The notes: generated by a model not told the origin, from the letters alone. Shown: positions 27,138 through 36,353, numbered from the stretch's first letter. The stretch: DNA of 43,190 bases from Desulfobulbaceae bacterium (GCA_009773475.1 WSXV01000016.1:1-43190); one strand, 5' to 3'. Numbers and translations: made by a program.

Positions 27138-28754
27138 ATGGTTGATCTTAATCCCCAACATATGATTGAAGAAATTCAGGATAATATCAAAACAGGCGAT
27201 GCCATGAAGACGCAGTTGGTTCTTGCCCATATTGGTGATGTGGATAAAAAAACCCAGAATCGCCTTATTTATGAACTGACTCGCGGCGAGGTGTCGTTCA
27301 GTATTCCCCAACTTCTGTATTTGCTAGACAAACAAGCTGCGTTGGCAGCGACGCTACCGATTATCAAGGAAACACTGATTTCGCAACTGTTGGCATACCC
27401 CGAGTTGTTAAGTGTTTTTCTGGAAAATCCGAAGATTAGCGGTAAACAGTATTTGATTCAGATCGCTGGTGAATTGAAGGCAGAGGAGACAACGCAGGCT
27501 TTGCTGGAGCTGATTGCTCAGTCTCATGATGAAACGGAGATTAAACTCATTCTGGAAACTTTGGGGCTTATCGGTGATCCCGAGGCCATCAATCTTCTTA
27601 CAGACTATCTTTATGCTGCCAACCGTGATCTGATTATTGCCGCCATTCAGGCTTTGGGACAGGTGGGAACGCCGAGCGCTATGCATCGCTTGGCTGAACG
27701 GATGGGGACTGATAATGAGATTGATTTCATGATTCTATCCATCTTCGCCGATGTGCAGGACCAAGTGTCTCTGGAAAAGTTGAACGAAACTCTCCGTTCC
27801 CAATATGCCCATCTGCGGACCTATGCAAAACAGGAGATTGTTCGCATCGGGGCCAAGGCTGTTCCTAATCTGATTGATAATCTTCTCCACGAAGACCCGG
27901 ATTTTCAGATTCACACCTTGAATGTCCTTGGTGATATTGGAGATGAATCGGCCATCATGCCGATTCGAAAGCTGCTGGGACGTGAGCCAAAAAGTGCCAA
28001 TGTTCGTTTTGCTGCCTATGAGGCCCTAGCCTTGTTGCCTTTGCGTAAAGGGGCCTATACGTTGACGGCAGGACTCACAGACAAGGAGGATCACGTCTGT
28101 ATCGCAGCGGCACGCGCTATAGATCGGAATTATTCAGAGATCCTGATGGCGGGCATTAAAAATCTGTTGATGGAAAAAGACGATGAAGCTCGGCATATCA
28201 CTAAAATCATTGTCAATGGCCAAGTCGACAAGATCTTTATGAGCATAGCCGATGAGCCTTATTTTCAGGAAATGGCAATGGTTTATCTGCCCCATGCGCA
28301 CCAGGATATCCGTCAGCATTATCATGTTTTGCTGAAGCAGGCGGGCATGGATGATTTTGCTGCAAAACTGGTGGGTACCGACGAGGTGTCGGTTCGCCGG
28401 AAAGTGGTGGCCGTGGATGATTCACGGATGATTCTTAATATATACAAGGCCACTCTCCATGAGCTGAACTATGAGCCGGTCTTGTTTGAATTCCCGGCGT
28501 CCGCCCTGGAGTGGCTGGCTAAGGAGAAGCCGGCCATGGTCCTGACCGACTTGAACATGCCGGAGATAACCGGAGTACAATTGACGGCCAGGATCAGGGA
28601 AATGTATTCCGCCACCGAACTGCCGATCATTATGGTCACAACGCAGAATGAGGTCCAGGACAACAAGGCAGCGATTGGTGCAGGGGTGAATAAGATTATC
28701 CAGAAGCCTTTCAACGCGGCGTCCTTGAAGGCTGCCATGGATGAGTTCATCTGA
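27138..28754 (+). CDS. HEAT-repeat protein with C-terminal receiver domain
   Basis: The 538-aa protein has an N-terminal all-helical region with HEAT/PBS-lyase-like repeats (for example EAINLLTDYLYAANRDLIIAAIQALGQ and SAIMPIRKLLGREP, about residues 90-330), then a CheY-like receiver (about 425-538) with VVAVDDSRMIL, phospho-acceptor D471 in LTDLNMPE, and the KPF lysine motif. There is no DNA-binding or enzymatic output, so phosphorylation probably changes a protein-protein interaction of the HEAT scaffold. I chose the ATG at 27138 with GAGGTAG upstream. The orphan kinase two genes upstream is a candidate partner (inference). Confidence 0.85.
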   Translation: MVDLNPQHMIEEIQDNIKTGDAMKTQLVLAHIGDVDKKTQNRLIYELTRGEVSFSIPQLLYLLDKQAALAATLPIIKETLISQLLAYPELLSVFLENPKISGKQYLIQIAGELKAEETTQALLELIAQSHDETEIKLILETLGLIGDPEAINLLTDYLYAANRDLIIAAIQALGQVGTPSAMHRLAERMGTDNEIDFMILSIFADVQDQVSLEKLNETLRSQYAHLRTYAKQEIVRIGAKAVPNLIDNLLHEDPDFQIHTLNVLGDIGDESAIMPIRKLLGREPKSANVRFAAYEALALLPLRKGAYTLTAGLTDKEDHVCIAAARAIDRNYSEILMAGIKNLLMEKDDEARHITKIIVNGQVDKIFMSIADEPYFQEMAMVYLPHAHQDIRQHYHVLLKQAGMDDFAAKLVGTDEVSVRRKVVAVDDSRMILNIYKATLHELNYEPVLFEFPASALEWLAKEKPAMVLTDLNMPEITGVQLTARIREMYSATELPIIMVTTQNEVQDNKAAIGAGVNKIIQKPFNAASLKAAMDEFI

Positions 28755-28909
28755 TTCCATTTCATTTCCAGAGCCCCGGCAACGTGGTCAATTATATTTT
28801 TGTTAGTTGCCTGGTTTGCCGGTGTTGAGTGGGGATGATTTTTGGTGAGATATGGGGCAGGGCTGGAAAAGCTGGAGGAGTATTGGAATAGACGTGTTTA
28901 CTATGCGTG

Positions 28910-29749
28910 CTACCCGTCGATCTCGGTGGCAAGTTGCTCCAGGAGTGTTGGGATTTTATCGAAAAAACGGCCTACATCTTCGGGCCGGTGTGCGTCTGAA
29001 CCCGCAATCAGCCTGATCTCTTTTTGCAGAGCCATCTTGATAATGGCTGGGGTTGGAAAGGGGGTGCCGCGGATGATATATCCTGAGGTGTTGATTTCAA
29101 GGGCCATGTCTTTGGCCTTGATGGCGTCCAGCAGCACTCCTATCTGCTGCCAGTGGCCCGTACTCAGTTCCAGACCGGGCTGAAAGCGCAGAGCAGCATC
29201 CAGGTGGCAGACTTTTGTGCCGGGGAGAACGCACACGGCCTCGGTCAGGGTGCTGAAGTAGTCGGTAAGAACCTGCTCACAGCCAGTTTCCCGAATCGCC
29301 CGGACGTTTCGTTCCTGGCGGCTGACTAGATTTAAATCAAAGGGCTGGTCTGGAATCGGCATGAAGTGGTAGGAAACTCCGACCTGTTCCCACGAATGTT
29401 TGCTCAGTCGATTCAGTAGCTCTTCCGGGTGGGCGGCGTCATATCCCACCTCCACTCCCAGGCCGATGGTCAAACGGTCGCTGTAGCTGTCCTGGAGTCT
29501 GCTGCCTTCCTCGAAATAGTCATCAAAATCTTTATCGGTCAGCCAGGTTGTCTCAAAATAATTGACGGCGGCTCCCTCCATATGTTCCAGAAAAACAATA
29601 TGCTTAAGGCCTTTGTCGATGGCTGACAGGACATATTCTTCCATCGTGCCGGTGGCATGATGGCAATAGCGGGTATGTATGTGAGTATCGAAGTGGATGT
29701 CGATGAGCGGATGGTTTGTCATCTTTCCAAGAGGGGAGGCAAGGGTCAC
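28910..29749 (-). CDS. PHP-domain phosphoesterase, histidinol-phosphatase-like
   Basis: The 279-aa protein has the PHP metal-binding motifs: DTHIHTRYCHH near the N terminus, FLEHMEG, GVEVGYD, SYHF, ALEINTSGY and the closing GSDAHRPEDVG. PHP enzymes of this size include HisK-type histidinol phosphatases, but the true substrate cannot be fixed without his genes nearby. The GTG start at 29749 overlaps the stop of the upstream 64-aa gene (GTGA), and AAAGGG lies about 6 bases before it; an internal ATG at 29722 is the alternative. Confidence 0.85.
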   Translation of the reverse strand: MTLASPLGKMTNHPLIDIHFDTHIHTRYCHHATGTMEEYVLSAIDKGLKHIVFLEHMEGAAVNYFETTWLTDKDFDDYFEEGSRLQDSYSDRLTIGLGVEVGYDAAHPEELLNRLSKHSWEQVGVSYHFMPIPDQPFDLNLVSRQERNVRAIRETGCEQVLTDYFSTLTEAVCVLPGTKVCHLDAALRFQPGLELSTGHWQQIGVLLDAIKAKDMALEINTSGYIIRGTPFPTPAIIKMALQKEIRLIAGSDAHRPEDVGRFFDKIPTLLEQLATEIDG

Positions 29750-29940
29750 GCATTGCCCTTTGGAAAAAAATGAACATTCCCGTCAATCTCTGAAGTGTCA
29801 CAGACATGACCAATGTCCATTTCCAGATCAAGAAATTCGCCAATGCCGCCAATATTCAAAGATAAAGCGGGGCCGTTGGGGAGATGGTAGATCAGGGTTT
29901 GTACTTTTGTGTAATCAATGGGACGAACAAAAAGCTTCAT
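29746..29940 (-). CDS. small hypothetical protein (64 aa) translationally coupled to the PHP gene
   Basis: I do not recognise this 64-residue acidic protein (MKLFVRPIDYTKVQTLIYHL at its start). It has no membrane helix or signal peptide. It is likely real: AAGGTAA lies about 7 bases before its ATG, and its TGA overlaps the GTG of the PHP phosphoesterase by 4 bases. It could be a small partner or regulator of that enzyme, but this is inference. Confidence 0.6.
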   Translation of the reverse strand: MKLFVRPIDYTKVQTLIYHLPNGPALSLNIGGIGEFLDLEMDIGHVCDTSEIDGNVHFFPKGNA

Positions 29941-30087
29941 TCAATTTACCTTGTTGACTTACTTGCGATGATAGATTCTGCAAAATGAGAATTTTATTAA
30001 TACTTTTTTGACTATAAGGATTTCCGGGGTAAATCGCAAGGGCTTATAAGGGGAGCTCTAAGTTGTCAACACTGCTGTGGAATAGGT

Positions 30088-30116
30088 TTGACAGTGAGAT
30101 CGTGCATGTTTACTAT
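30088..30116 (+). promoter_or_regulatory. sigma70-type promoter for candidate sRNA/ykgJ leader
   Basis: TTGACA at 30088-30093, a 17-base spacer and TACTAT at 30111-30116. Initiation would fall near 30123. No start codon with a ribosome site follows closely on this strand; the next gene begins at 30381. Confidence 0.65.
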
Positions 30117-30122
30117 AGTTTG

Positions 30123-30225
30123 TTTGAATAAATTTGACCAGTTTCCAGGGCGGGCCTTTTCAGCCAGAATGGTCGTGCTGTCAGGGAGAAGGCGCATAAG
30201 CACGGAGCTGGTCATTCTTTTTTCT
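30123..30225 (+). ncRNA. candidate ~100-nt small RNA with own promoter and terminator-like end
   Basis: TGACCAG (30135-30141) pairs with CTGGTCA (30208-30214), closing a domain with an inner stem CGTGCT/AGCACG (30174-30179 with 30199-30204). TTCTTTTTTCT follows immediately, like a Rho-independent end. Combined with the strong promoter ahead, this could be a free sRNA or an attenuated leader of the cysteine-cluster gene. A minus-strand frame of 63 codons (30257 to 30066) overlaps it with a mediocre ribosome site; I cannot exclude that instead. Confidence 0.4.
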
Positions 30226-30242
30226 ATCCGCGCATCTTTAAG

Positions 30243-30277
30243 CAGCGGGGTGAGCATTTAATTTCGTTCCCCTGCTG
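30243..30277. other. second hairpin in the 5' region of the cysteine-cluster gene
   Basis: CAGCGGGG (30243-30250) pairs with CCCCTGCTG (30269-30277) with a single bulged T. No T-run follows. It may fold in the leader of the downstream gene. Confidence 0.35.
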
Positions 30278-30380
30278 AGCGAGGATTGGCCATCGCTGGC
30301 CGGCGCAGCAAATGTTCAGTGATGGAGAGGGTTGTTCTAATCGCTCCTGATAATTAATTTCAACTAGATAAGGTGAATCC

Positions 30381-31325
30381 ATGAGTGACGAACAAATGTC
30401 CAGCAAAGAGAAGATTCTTTTTGGCAAAGCAACCAATCCTTCCAATATCCTTCCCCAAAAATTAACCCTTGATAGTAAAATTAAGTTTCGCTGTCATCCA
30501 GGAGTTAAATGTTTTACTGCCTGCTGCGGGGGAATCAAGATTATCCTGACCCCGTATGATATTCTCCAGTTGAAAAAACGATTGAATATCCCGGCCCACG
30601 AGTTCCTCCATCAATATGCGACCCCGGTGTATCTCGAAAAAACCGATATGCCCGGAGTCGCCATTAAACTGCGGGAAGATGATCATAAATGTCCTTTTGT
30701 TACCCCTGAGGGATGTACGGTGTATAGCGATCGGCCCACGGCTTGTCGGTATTATCCGGTGGGTATGGCCGACTTCCATGAGGGGGGAGATGAGAAGAGT
30801 AAAGATGGGGACCAGAATGAAGAGGAGAAATTCTTCTTCATCGTCAAGGAAGACCATTGTAAGGGGTTTGAAGAAGACAAGGAGTGGACGGTTCGTGAAT
30901 GGCGAGCCGATCAGGGGGTTGATGTGCGGGACGAGATGAACAAGGAATGGCTGCGGCTGGTTATGCGGCGGAAATCCTTTGGGCTTCAGGCGACTCTCTC
31001 GGAGCAGGCCAAGCGAATGTTCTTCATGGCTTCCACAGACATTGATCATTTCCGAGACTTTGTCTTCGAAAGTTCCTTTCTTGATACCTTTTTGATTGAT
31101 GATGAGACGATAGCCAAAATTAAAGAAGATGACGTGGAGCTGATGCTTTTTTCATTTAAGTATCTGGCGGCCACCTTGTTTGGCGCCCAGACCATGAAGA
31201 TACGAGAGGATAAAATCCAGGCCAAGGTGGAAGAGATCAAACAGCGTCAGGATGAGTCCGTTATCGAATCGGTTCAGGAGTACGAGAAAATCAAACAGCA
31301 GCGGGAGATGGATAAAAAAGTCTGA
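30381..31325 (+). CDS. YkgJ-family cysteine-cluster protein
   Basis: The 314-aa protein carries the YkgJ/UPF0153 Zn- or Fe-binding motif: C38, C44, C48-C49 (CHPGVKCFTACCGG), then C104, C112 and C122 in CPFVTPEGC...RPTACRYYPVG. The region after residue 150 is charged and helical, ending in a coiled-coil-like tail (EEIKQRQDESVIESVQEYEK). AAGGTGA gives a good ribosome site 5 bases before the ATG. The family's function is poorly defined; metal or cluster binding is the safest statement. A bidirectional terminator follows. Confidence 0.85.
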   Translation: MSDEQMSSKEKILFGKATNPSNILPQKLTLDSKIKFRCHPGVKCFTACCGGIKIILTPYDILQLKKRLNIPAHEFLHQYATPVYLEKTDMPGVAIKLREDDHKCPFVTPEGCTVYSDRPTACRYYPVGMADFHEGGDEKSKDGDQNEEEKFFFIVKEDHCKGFEEDKEWTVREWRADQGVDVRDEMNKEWLRLVMRRKSFGLQATLSEQAKRMFFMASTDIDHFRDFVFESSFLDTFLIDDETIAKIKEDDVELMLFSFKYLAATLFGAQTMKIREDKIQAKVEEIKQRQDESVIESVQEYEKIKQQREMDKKV

Positions 31326-31394
31326 AATCAGGCGGTCGATGCTGATTTCTTCATCGAAATATCCTGACCTGTTCCCACGCACTCCTCCAAACTC

Positions 31395-31430
31395 CCCCCT
31401 CTTTCACTGAATTAACAGTGGAAGAGGGGG
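31395..31430. terminator. 15-bp bidirectional terminator hairpin
   Basis: CCCCCTCTTTCACTG (31395-31409) and CAGTGGAAGAGGGGG (31416-31430) pair over 15 bp with one G-U, around the loop AATTAA. It lies between the convergent cysteine-cluster gene and the minus-strand sensory operon. Confidence 0.7.
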
Positions 31431-31691
31431 CTCGCATTTAAAGATCTTGCTGCCAATGCAATCCTGACGGCTCGTCTCTGTGAACAAACTTTCTTCAGAT
31501 TTTATTAACTGCGAGGTCAGGAATATCCGTTGGAATTAACGGCAATGATGCCCTGTTTAGCCTCAATCCAAGCCCAACACACTTCTCCATGGAACGAGCG
31601 CCCAGGCTAAGCTTCTTCTGATGGTGTGAAGAGAGGAGATGGCTGGGGGTATAAGCGGGAGTAGCCTTGTTTTTGCAATGGCAAGAGGGCT
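31431..31691. other. intergenic region without recognisable feature
   Basis: No convincing reading frame, hairpin or repeat was found between the terminator and the end of the response regulator gene. Confidence 0.4.
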
Positions 31692-32405
31692 CTAGAAATC
31701 AGTGGGGAATTTGTTTGAAGGGGGGGCCGTCTGGTCGTTTTCATCTCCAGAATATTTTCCGAAGGACTCTTTCTCTGTCCACAGAAAGGCTCGGTGCGTG
31801 AGTTCTGTGGCGTTTTTAAGGCAAAGCTTCTGCTTGATCCGATCCCGGTAGGTGCCGATGGTTTTGATGCCCAGATTCATCCGTTCAGAGATCTTGCGGG
31901 TAGAGAGGCCCTGGCCGATCAGCCTGAAGACTTCAAATTCTCGATCGGTGAGCATCTCGGCAGTGGTGGCCCCATGGCCATCGGGATGTTTGTGAAACTT
32001 GTCCAGTAAGCTCGACATCATGTTCGTGCTGACATGGATTTTTCCGTTGAGAATATTGCGGATGGCAAGGATGATTGTTTCCGAGGCCTCTTTTTTCATA
32101 ACGTACCCTTTGGCCCCTGAGCGGATTGCCCGTTCAGCCCACACCGACTCGTCGTGCATGGAAAGGACCAGGACGGGGATACAATTCACCTCCGCCGTAA
32201 TCTCCTTGACCAGGTCAAGCCCATTCTCATGGGCCAGTGAGATGTCGACAATCGCTAGGTCAGGGCTGGTTTTCAGCAGGGCCTGTCTGGCGGAATGGAT
32301 ATCTGCAGCCACCGCGCATACCGAGAAATCCTCCTCCTGATTGAGCAGTTCCTCCATCCCCACCCGAAAGATGGGATGATCATCGACTATAAGAATTCTG
32401 GGCAC
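31692..32405 (-). CDS. NarL/FixJ-family response regulator
   Basis: The 237-aa protein has a receiver domain (ILIVDDHPIFRVGM, phospho-acceptor D54 in AIVDIS, switch Lys in GAKGYVMKKE) and a LuxR-type helix-turn-helix (LTDREFEVFRLIGQGLSTRKISERM, IKTIGTYRDRIKQKL) near residues 150-210. The tail after 215 is polar and extended. The GTG start overlaps the kinase stop by one base (TAGTG), with AGGA 6 bases upstream, so it is the cognate partner of the kinase. Target genes are unknown. Confidence 0.93.
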   Translation of the reverse strand: MPRILIVDDHPIFRVGMEELLNQEEDFSVCAVAADIHSARQALLKTSPDLAIVDISLAHENGLDLVKEITAEVNCIPVLVLSMHDESVWAERAIRSGAKGYVMKKEASETIILAIRNILNGKIHVSTNMMSSLLDKFHKHPDGHGATTAEMLTDREFEVFRLIGQGLSTRKISERMNLGIKTIGTYRDRIKQKLCLKNATELTHRAFLWTEKESFGKYSGDENDQTAPPSNKFPTDF

Positions 32406-34861
32406 TATTCCTGGACCTCGCCTGAGAGAGTAACAACTGTTCCATTTTCCACCCCTGGATGGATGGTCAATGAGGCCTTAATGGCCTTGGCACGATATTT
32501 CATGATGTGCAGCCCCATTCCTTTCTGTTGCACCGTTTCGGTGATCCCCCGGCCGTCATCCTGAACGCGCACAAAAAGATGGCGTTGATTTTTTTCAACG
32601 GTAATGGCGATGTGCCTCGCTGAACCGTGTCGTATGGCATTAAAGACCGCTTCCCTGATGATATAATAAACATGAGTGGCTGTATTGTTGTCAAGGGTTT
32701 CTCCGGTGCTGTGGCAGGAAAGGCTGCATTTGACCGGATAGAGGCTTTCGATCTCGACAATCAATCCCTCGATGGATGCCTCGAAACCCTGTTCGATGAT
32801 ATGAACCGGGTAGAGCCCATGGGCCAGTCGCCGGGTTTTTTCGATGGCCTCCCGGATCAACCTGCGGATACGTCCAAGTTGGGTGGCCTTCTCCTGATCA
32901 TCTTCCTCCAGTTTCTTCTCCAGAACCTTGGTCAGCATCTCCACTCCGCTGAGATGCGAGCCCAGTCCATCATGCAGATCTCTGCCGATTTTGTGCCTCT
33001 CTTCCAGGCTCACGGCGATAACCTGCCGTTCCAGTCGGGCCATTTCGATTTCGGAATAGATTTTCAGCACATGCAGCCAAACCCCTTCCAGGAGCCTGAT
33101 CACCTGCTGGACATCGGAGTTGTCGTAGTCCTCGCTGTTGTTGCACACCCCGGCGACCACCACGATTTTCCCGTCGTTATAGATGGGGACGTCGAGATGC
33201 CGATAAATTTCGGTGTGGTAGGGGAAGATGGTCTTCGTCTTCCCGTCCGCAAATCCGTTGCAGATGATTGCCTGTCTCTGGCGTACAGCGATCCCCGGTA
33301 GACCACCATCGTCGATTAAGCATGAGGACTCCTGACCTCCATTTTCCGGTGCCGGGGTGTTTTCGCCTGTCGGGTAACGCGAGCAGATAGAGATATGGGT
33401 TTGGGCATCATTGACCAGTGCCAGGTATCCCGCCTTGCTTCTGGTGATCTGCACAATTCGCTGGAGGATGAAGTCATACTTCTTCTGGAAGGAAAGCCTT
33501 TCCATCATCCCCAGACGCAACAAGGTGTCGAGACGCAGCTCATCGCGGCGGAGGAGCTGCTCTTTCTGGATCCGGTCGTCAATCATCCGGTTGGCCAGCC
33601 GGGCCAGATCCTCGAACTCGCCAAAGGCAAGATTGGTCTCCTCAATCTTCACCTTGTTGTCAGCAGCATTCCGGAAAAAGTTGGTGAAAAGACTGATACT
33701 GTGCTTGATCTTGAGTGAGTACGAATAGGCGACGAGCAAGAGAATTGCCACCAGCACGCCGAAAAGCAGGACAAAGAGGAAGGCATTTTTAAAGGCGATG
33801 CGGATATAAGTACTGGTCTCAGCAGTGATCGCTTTTTCCATCTCGTCCATGTTCATACTGGTGACAAAGACCATGTCCCAGTCCTTAAAGGCCCTGACGT
33901 AACTTAATCGCTGGACGCCCTTCCCGGATGAGCTCTGCCCCACCACATAGCTGACATACTCCCCATGTTCTTTCTGTTTGCCGGCCTCCCACATGCTCTG
34001 GCCAAAGGGTGTGCCATCTTCGCCGACCAGATCTTTTATTGAGCGGCCGATCAGCCGTTCATCACGGTCACAGACAATCGTGCCATCGGAACGAAAGCCG
34101 AAGACCTTGCCGTCAAGGCCGAAATGCATCTTCTGAACCTGGTTCAAGACATCATCCCGGACGATGTTCTCCATATCATCAATATAGATGCCGGCCCCGA
34201 TAAACCAGTCGAAGGGCTTGAAGTATTTGACAAAAGAGATTTTGCGATGGCTGCCACCGAGGTATTCCGGCTTTGACCAGTGATAACGGTAAATGCCCGC
34301 GCCCTTTTCCCGGATGATGGCGATGATGTCGCCAACCACATCAAGGTCGGTCTCCTTCATGATAGACTGCTGATCTTTGCCCTCGAAAAAAGGATCATCG
34401 GCGAAAAGATCGATGACCTTCTCTTGGACCCTGCCGGCAAAGTAGTAGCCGCGATCACTATTCCAGCGGATTGGCCGAAGAATTTCCATGACCATGGTGC
34501 GTAATTCCCCGGTGCTTTTCTCGTCTTTATACTGACTGTGGATGTGGGAGGCAATGGTGTAGGCGGTCTGGACCTTCTGGCGAATCTCGTTTTCAATCAA
34601 CAAATCCGTCTGGGAGCGCTTGAATTCAATAAGATCATGGATGTTTCTCATCTCTTCGCTCAGTCGTTCCTGGTATTGGTGTTGATAGTTATTGCGGATG
34701 TTGGAGATACTTTCGTTATAGACCTCGTACTCGTTGAGGGCCCAGAAGGTGCCGGTGAAGAGGGCGAGGGAAAAGATGACGACCAGAGAGACATAGAACG
34801 GAGAGGAGGAGAGGGCCATGCGTTGCGATTTCTTCACGATATCAACGCTCCTGCTCTGCAT
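32405..34861 (-). CDS. hybrid-input histidine kinase: double Cache, GAF, HisKA_3
   Basis: The 818-aa protein has a membrane helix (about 20-42), a large periplasmic region with two sCache-like units (GYYFAGRVQEKVIDL, and FGFRSDGTIVCDRDERLIG), a second membrane helix (about 350-378), a HAMP-like linker, a GAF domain (about 440-595) and a NarX/NreB-type kinase core. H630 lies in ERHKIGRDLHDGLGSHLSG and the ATP lid in DDGRGI...KGMGLHIM. Such kinases sense small ligands outside the cell. The upstream periplasmic binding protein may present the ligand. No clear ribosome site precedes the start. Confidence 0.9.
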   Translation of the reverse strand: MQSRSVDIVKKSQRMALSSSPFYVSLVVIFSLALFTGTFWALNEYEVYNESISNIRNNYQHQYQERLSEEMRNIHDLIEFKRSQTDLLIENEIRQKVQTAYTIASHIHSQYKDEKSTGELRTMVMEILRPIRWNSDRGYYFAGRVQEKVIDLFADDPFFEGKDQQSIMKETDLDVVGDIIAIIREKGAGIYRYHWSKPEYLGGSHRKISFVKYFKPFDWFIGAGIYIDDMENIVRDDVLNQVQKMHFGLDGKVFGFRSDGTIVCDRDERLIGRSIKDLVGEDGTPFGQSMWEAGKQKEHGEYVSYVVGQSSSGKGVQRLSYVRAFKDWDMVFVTSMNMDEMEKAITAETSTYIRIAFKNAFLFVLLFGVLVAILLLVAYSYSLKIKHSISLFTNFFRNAADNKVKIEETNLAFGEFEDLARLANRMIDDRIQKEQLLRRDELRLDTLLRLGMMERLSFQKKYDFILQRIVQITRSKAGYLALVNDAQTHISICSRYPTGENTPAPENGGQESSCLIDDGGLPGIAVRQRQAIICNGFADGKTKTIFPYHTEIYRHLDVPIYNDGKIVVVAGVCNNSEDYDNSDVQQVIRLLEGVWLHVLKIYSEIEMARLERQVIAVSLEERHKIGRDLHDGLGSHLSGVEMLTKVLEKKLEEDDQEKATQLGRIRRLIREAIEKTRRLAHGLYPVHIIEQGFEASIEGLIVEIESLYPVKCSLSCHSTGETLDNNTATHVYYIIREAVFNAIRHGSARHIAITVEKNQRHLFVRVQDDGRGITETVQQKGMGLHIMKYRAKAIKASLTIHPGVENGTVVTLSGEVQE

Positions 34862-34898
34862 GAAGGGTGCATGAAAGGGATGATGCCCCGTTTGCTGC

Positions 34899-36077
34899 TC
34901 ATTCCAACACCTTTTTCAGGGTTGGATTAAGCTCTGTGAGAAAGACATCCTCCATGCCCTGATGATCTCCGGGCCCAAATTGGAGAACTATCCCCCCTAA
35001 GTCAAAGGTCTTGACCTGCTCCATGGTGGCGATAAAATCTTCTCGCTGCAGCTCACCGGGAACCGCTGAGCTGATCTGGAAAAACAGCTTGCCGGCGATG
35101 TAGCCTTCCAGGGAGGTGAAGCTGATGGGGGCATCATGCTGGTATTTTTGCATGGCCTCGGTATATTCGCGGATAAGCTCGATGGTCGTATCTTTGGGGT
35201 AGGGGACAACCTGCGAGACAATGATATTGCTGGTGTATCTGCCAAGGGTTGCCTGCAGGCTCTCCGTCCCCACAAAGGAGATATTGCAGTAGAGAAGGTT
35301 TTTTCTGGTTCTCGCCTTGCTCAGCTTGATAAATTCAGCGCAGGCCGAATAGGTGCCCACCAGGACCACCGCTTCCGGATCTCTCTGCATCACATCGCTG
35401 AGACCGCGCAGTACGGCGACAGTATTGCGTTCATAACTGCCCCGAGAAACCAGCTCAAGCCCTCTTTTTTTCAAGGCCCTCTCGATGCCCCCGAGGCCAT
35501 CCAGGCCATAGCTGTCATCCTGATAAAAGCAGGCAATCTTGCTAAGTTTTTTTTCATCGACAAGATAGGAGGCCAACTTTTCCATCTCCTGGAAATAGCT
35601 GGCCCGGACATTGATCACATACTTGCGGAAGGGTTCCCGTAAAAATTCCGCCCCGGTGAAAGGGGCAAAAAAAGGAATTTGATGCTGTTCAACCAGGGGG
35701 AGAACGGCGCTGGAGGTCGGTGTCCCGACCTCCCCGATGAGCATGAAGACCTTCTCGGTATTGATGAAATCTAGGGTGTTCTTCACCGCCCGGTCCGGCT
35801 CATACCCGTCATCCCGACTGAGCAGGATGATATCCCGCCCCTTGACCCCACCTTCATCATTGATCTTGGAGAAGGCCGCCAGTAATCCCGCCCGCATCTC
35901 CAGCCCAAGATCCTTGGCCGGCCCACTCAGCGCGCAGGACTGCCCCAGAATGATGGGCTTGGCGCCCTCGGCTCTGGCCGAAGAAGGAAAAACGCAGGAG
36001 AAAATGAGGATTCCCATGAGTTCTGCCAGGACAAGAGAGCCTGAAAGGACAACTCTGAAGATACTATGTTTCTCCAT
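34899..36077 (-). CDS. periplasmic branched-chain amino acid/amide-type binding protein
   Basis: The 392-aa protein has a signal peptide (hydrophobic core about residues 12-30, likely cleavage after SARA) and the Peripla_BP_6 / LivK-like fold (GQSCALSGPAKDLGLEMRAGLLAAFSKIN, VFMLIGEVGTPTSSAVLPL). No ABC permease or ATPase of the Liv type is nearby, so it probably serves sensing with the kinase next to it, not import. I chose the ATG at 36077 with GAGGAA six bases upstream. It is the first gene of the sensory operon. Confidence 0.88.
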   Translation of the reverse strand: MEKHSIFRVVLSGSLVLAELMGILIFSCVFPSSARAEGAKPIILGQSCALSGPAKDLGLEMRAGLLAAFSKINDEGGVKGRDIILLSRDDGYEPDRAVKNTLDFINTEKVFMLIGEVGTPTSSAVLPLVEQHQIPFFAPFTGAEFLREPFRKYVINVRASYFQEMEKLASYLVDEKKLSKIACFYQDDSYGLDGLGGIERALKKRGLELVSRGSYERNTVAVLRGLSDVMQRDPEAVVLVGTYSACAEFIKLSKARTRKNLLYCNISFVGTESLQATLGRYTSNIIVSQVVPYPKDTTIELIREYTEAMQKYQHDAPISFTSLEGYIAGKLFFQISSAVPGELQREDFIATMEQVKTFDLGGIVLQFGPGDHQGMEDVFLTELNPTLKKVLE

Positions 36078-36199
36078 ATTCAATTCCTCGTTGGTTCGAG
36101 TAAGGCATAAGCAAACTGGATGAATTATTTTTTGAGACTTTCTCAGGGAAGTTCCCGTGCAAGGTGAAGACTAAATTGAAGGTTGTCTCTTCTCTTAGC

Positions 36200-36217
36200 A
36201 TTGAGTTTAAACTCAAT
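36200..36217. promoter_or_regulatory. 18-bp perfect palindrome upstream of the sensory operon
   Basis: ATTGAGTTTAAACTCAAT is a perfect palindrome 123 bases upstream of the binding-protein start; a partial half-site AATTGAGC follows at 36228. It is a candidate operator for the operon's own NarL-type regulator or another dimeric protein. Confidence 0.45.
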
Positions 36218-36353
36218 AAATATAACAGAATTGAGCTAGGAATAATGTAAAAAAAGCGAGAAAATAGATGTGGCAGGAGTTGTACTGTAGCGCAAATTCT
36301 CAAGATGGAGGGGCCGGATTGAAGGGTATCTGCACCTGAGAGTGTAAACAATG

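Noticed and set aside
32627..33301. 224-codon + strand frame inside the sensor kinase gene
   Set aside because: It is opposite the conserved HisKA_3/GAF coding sequence and shows no family features.
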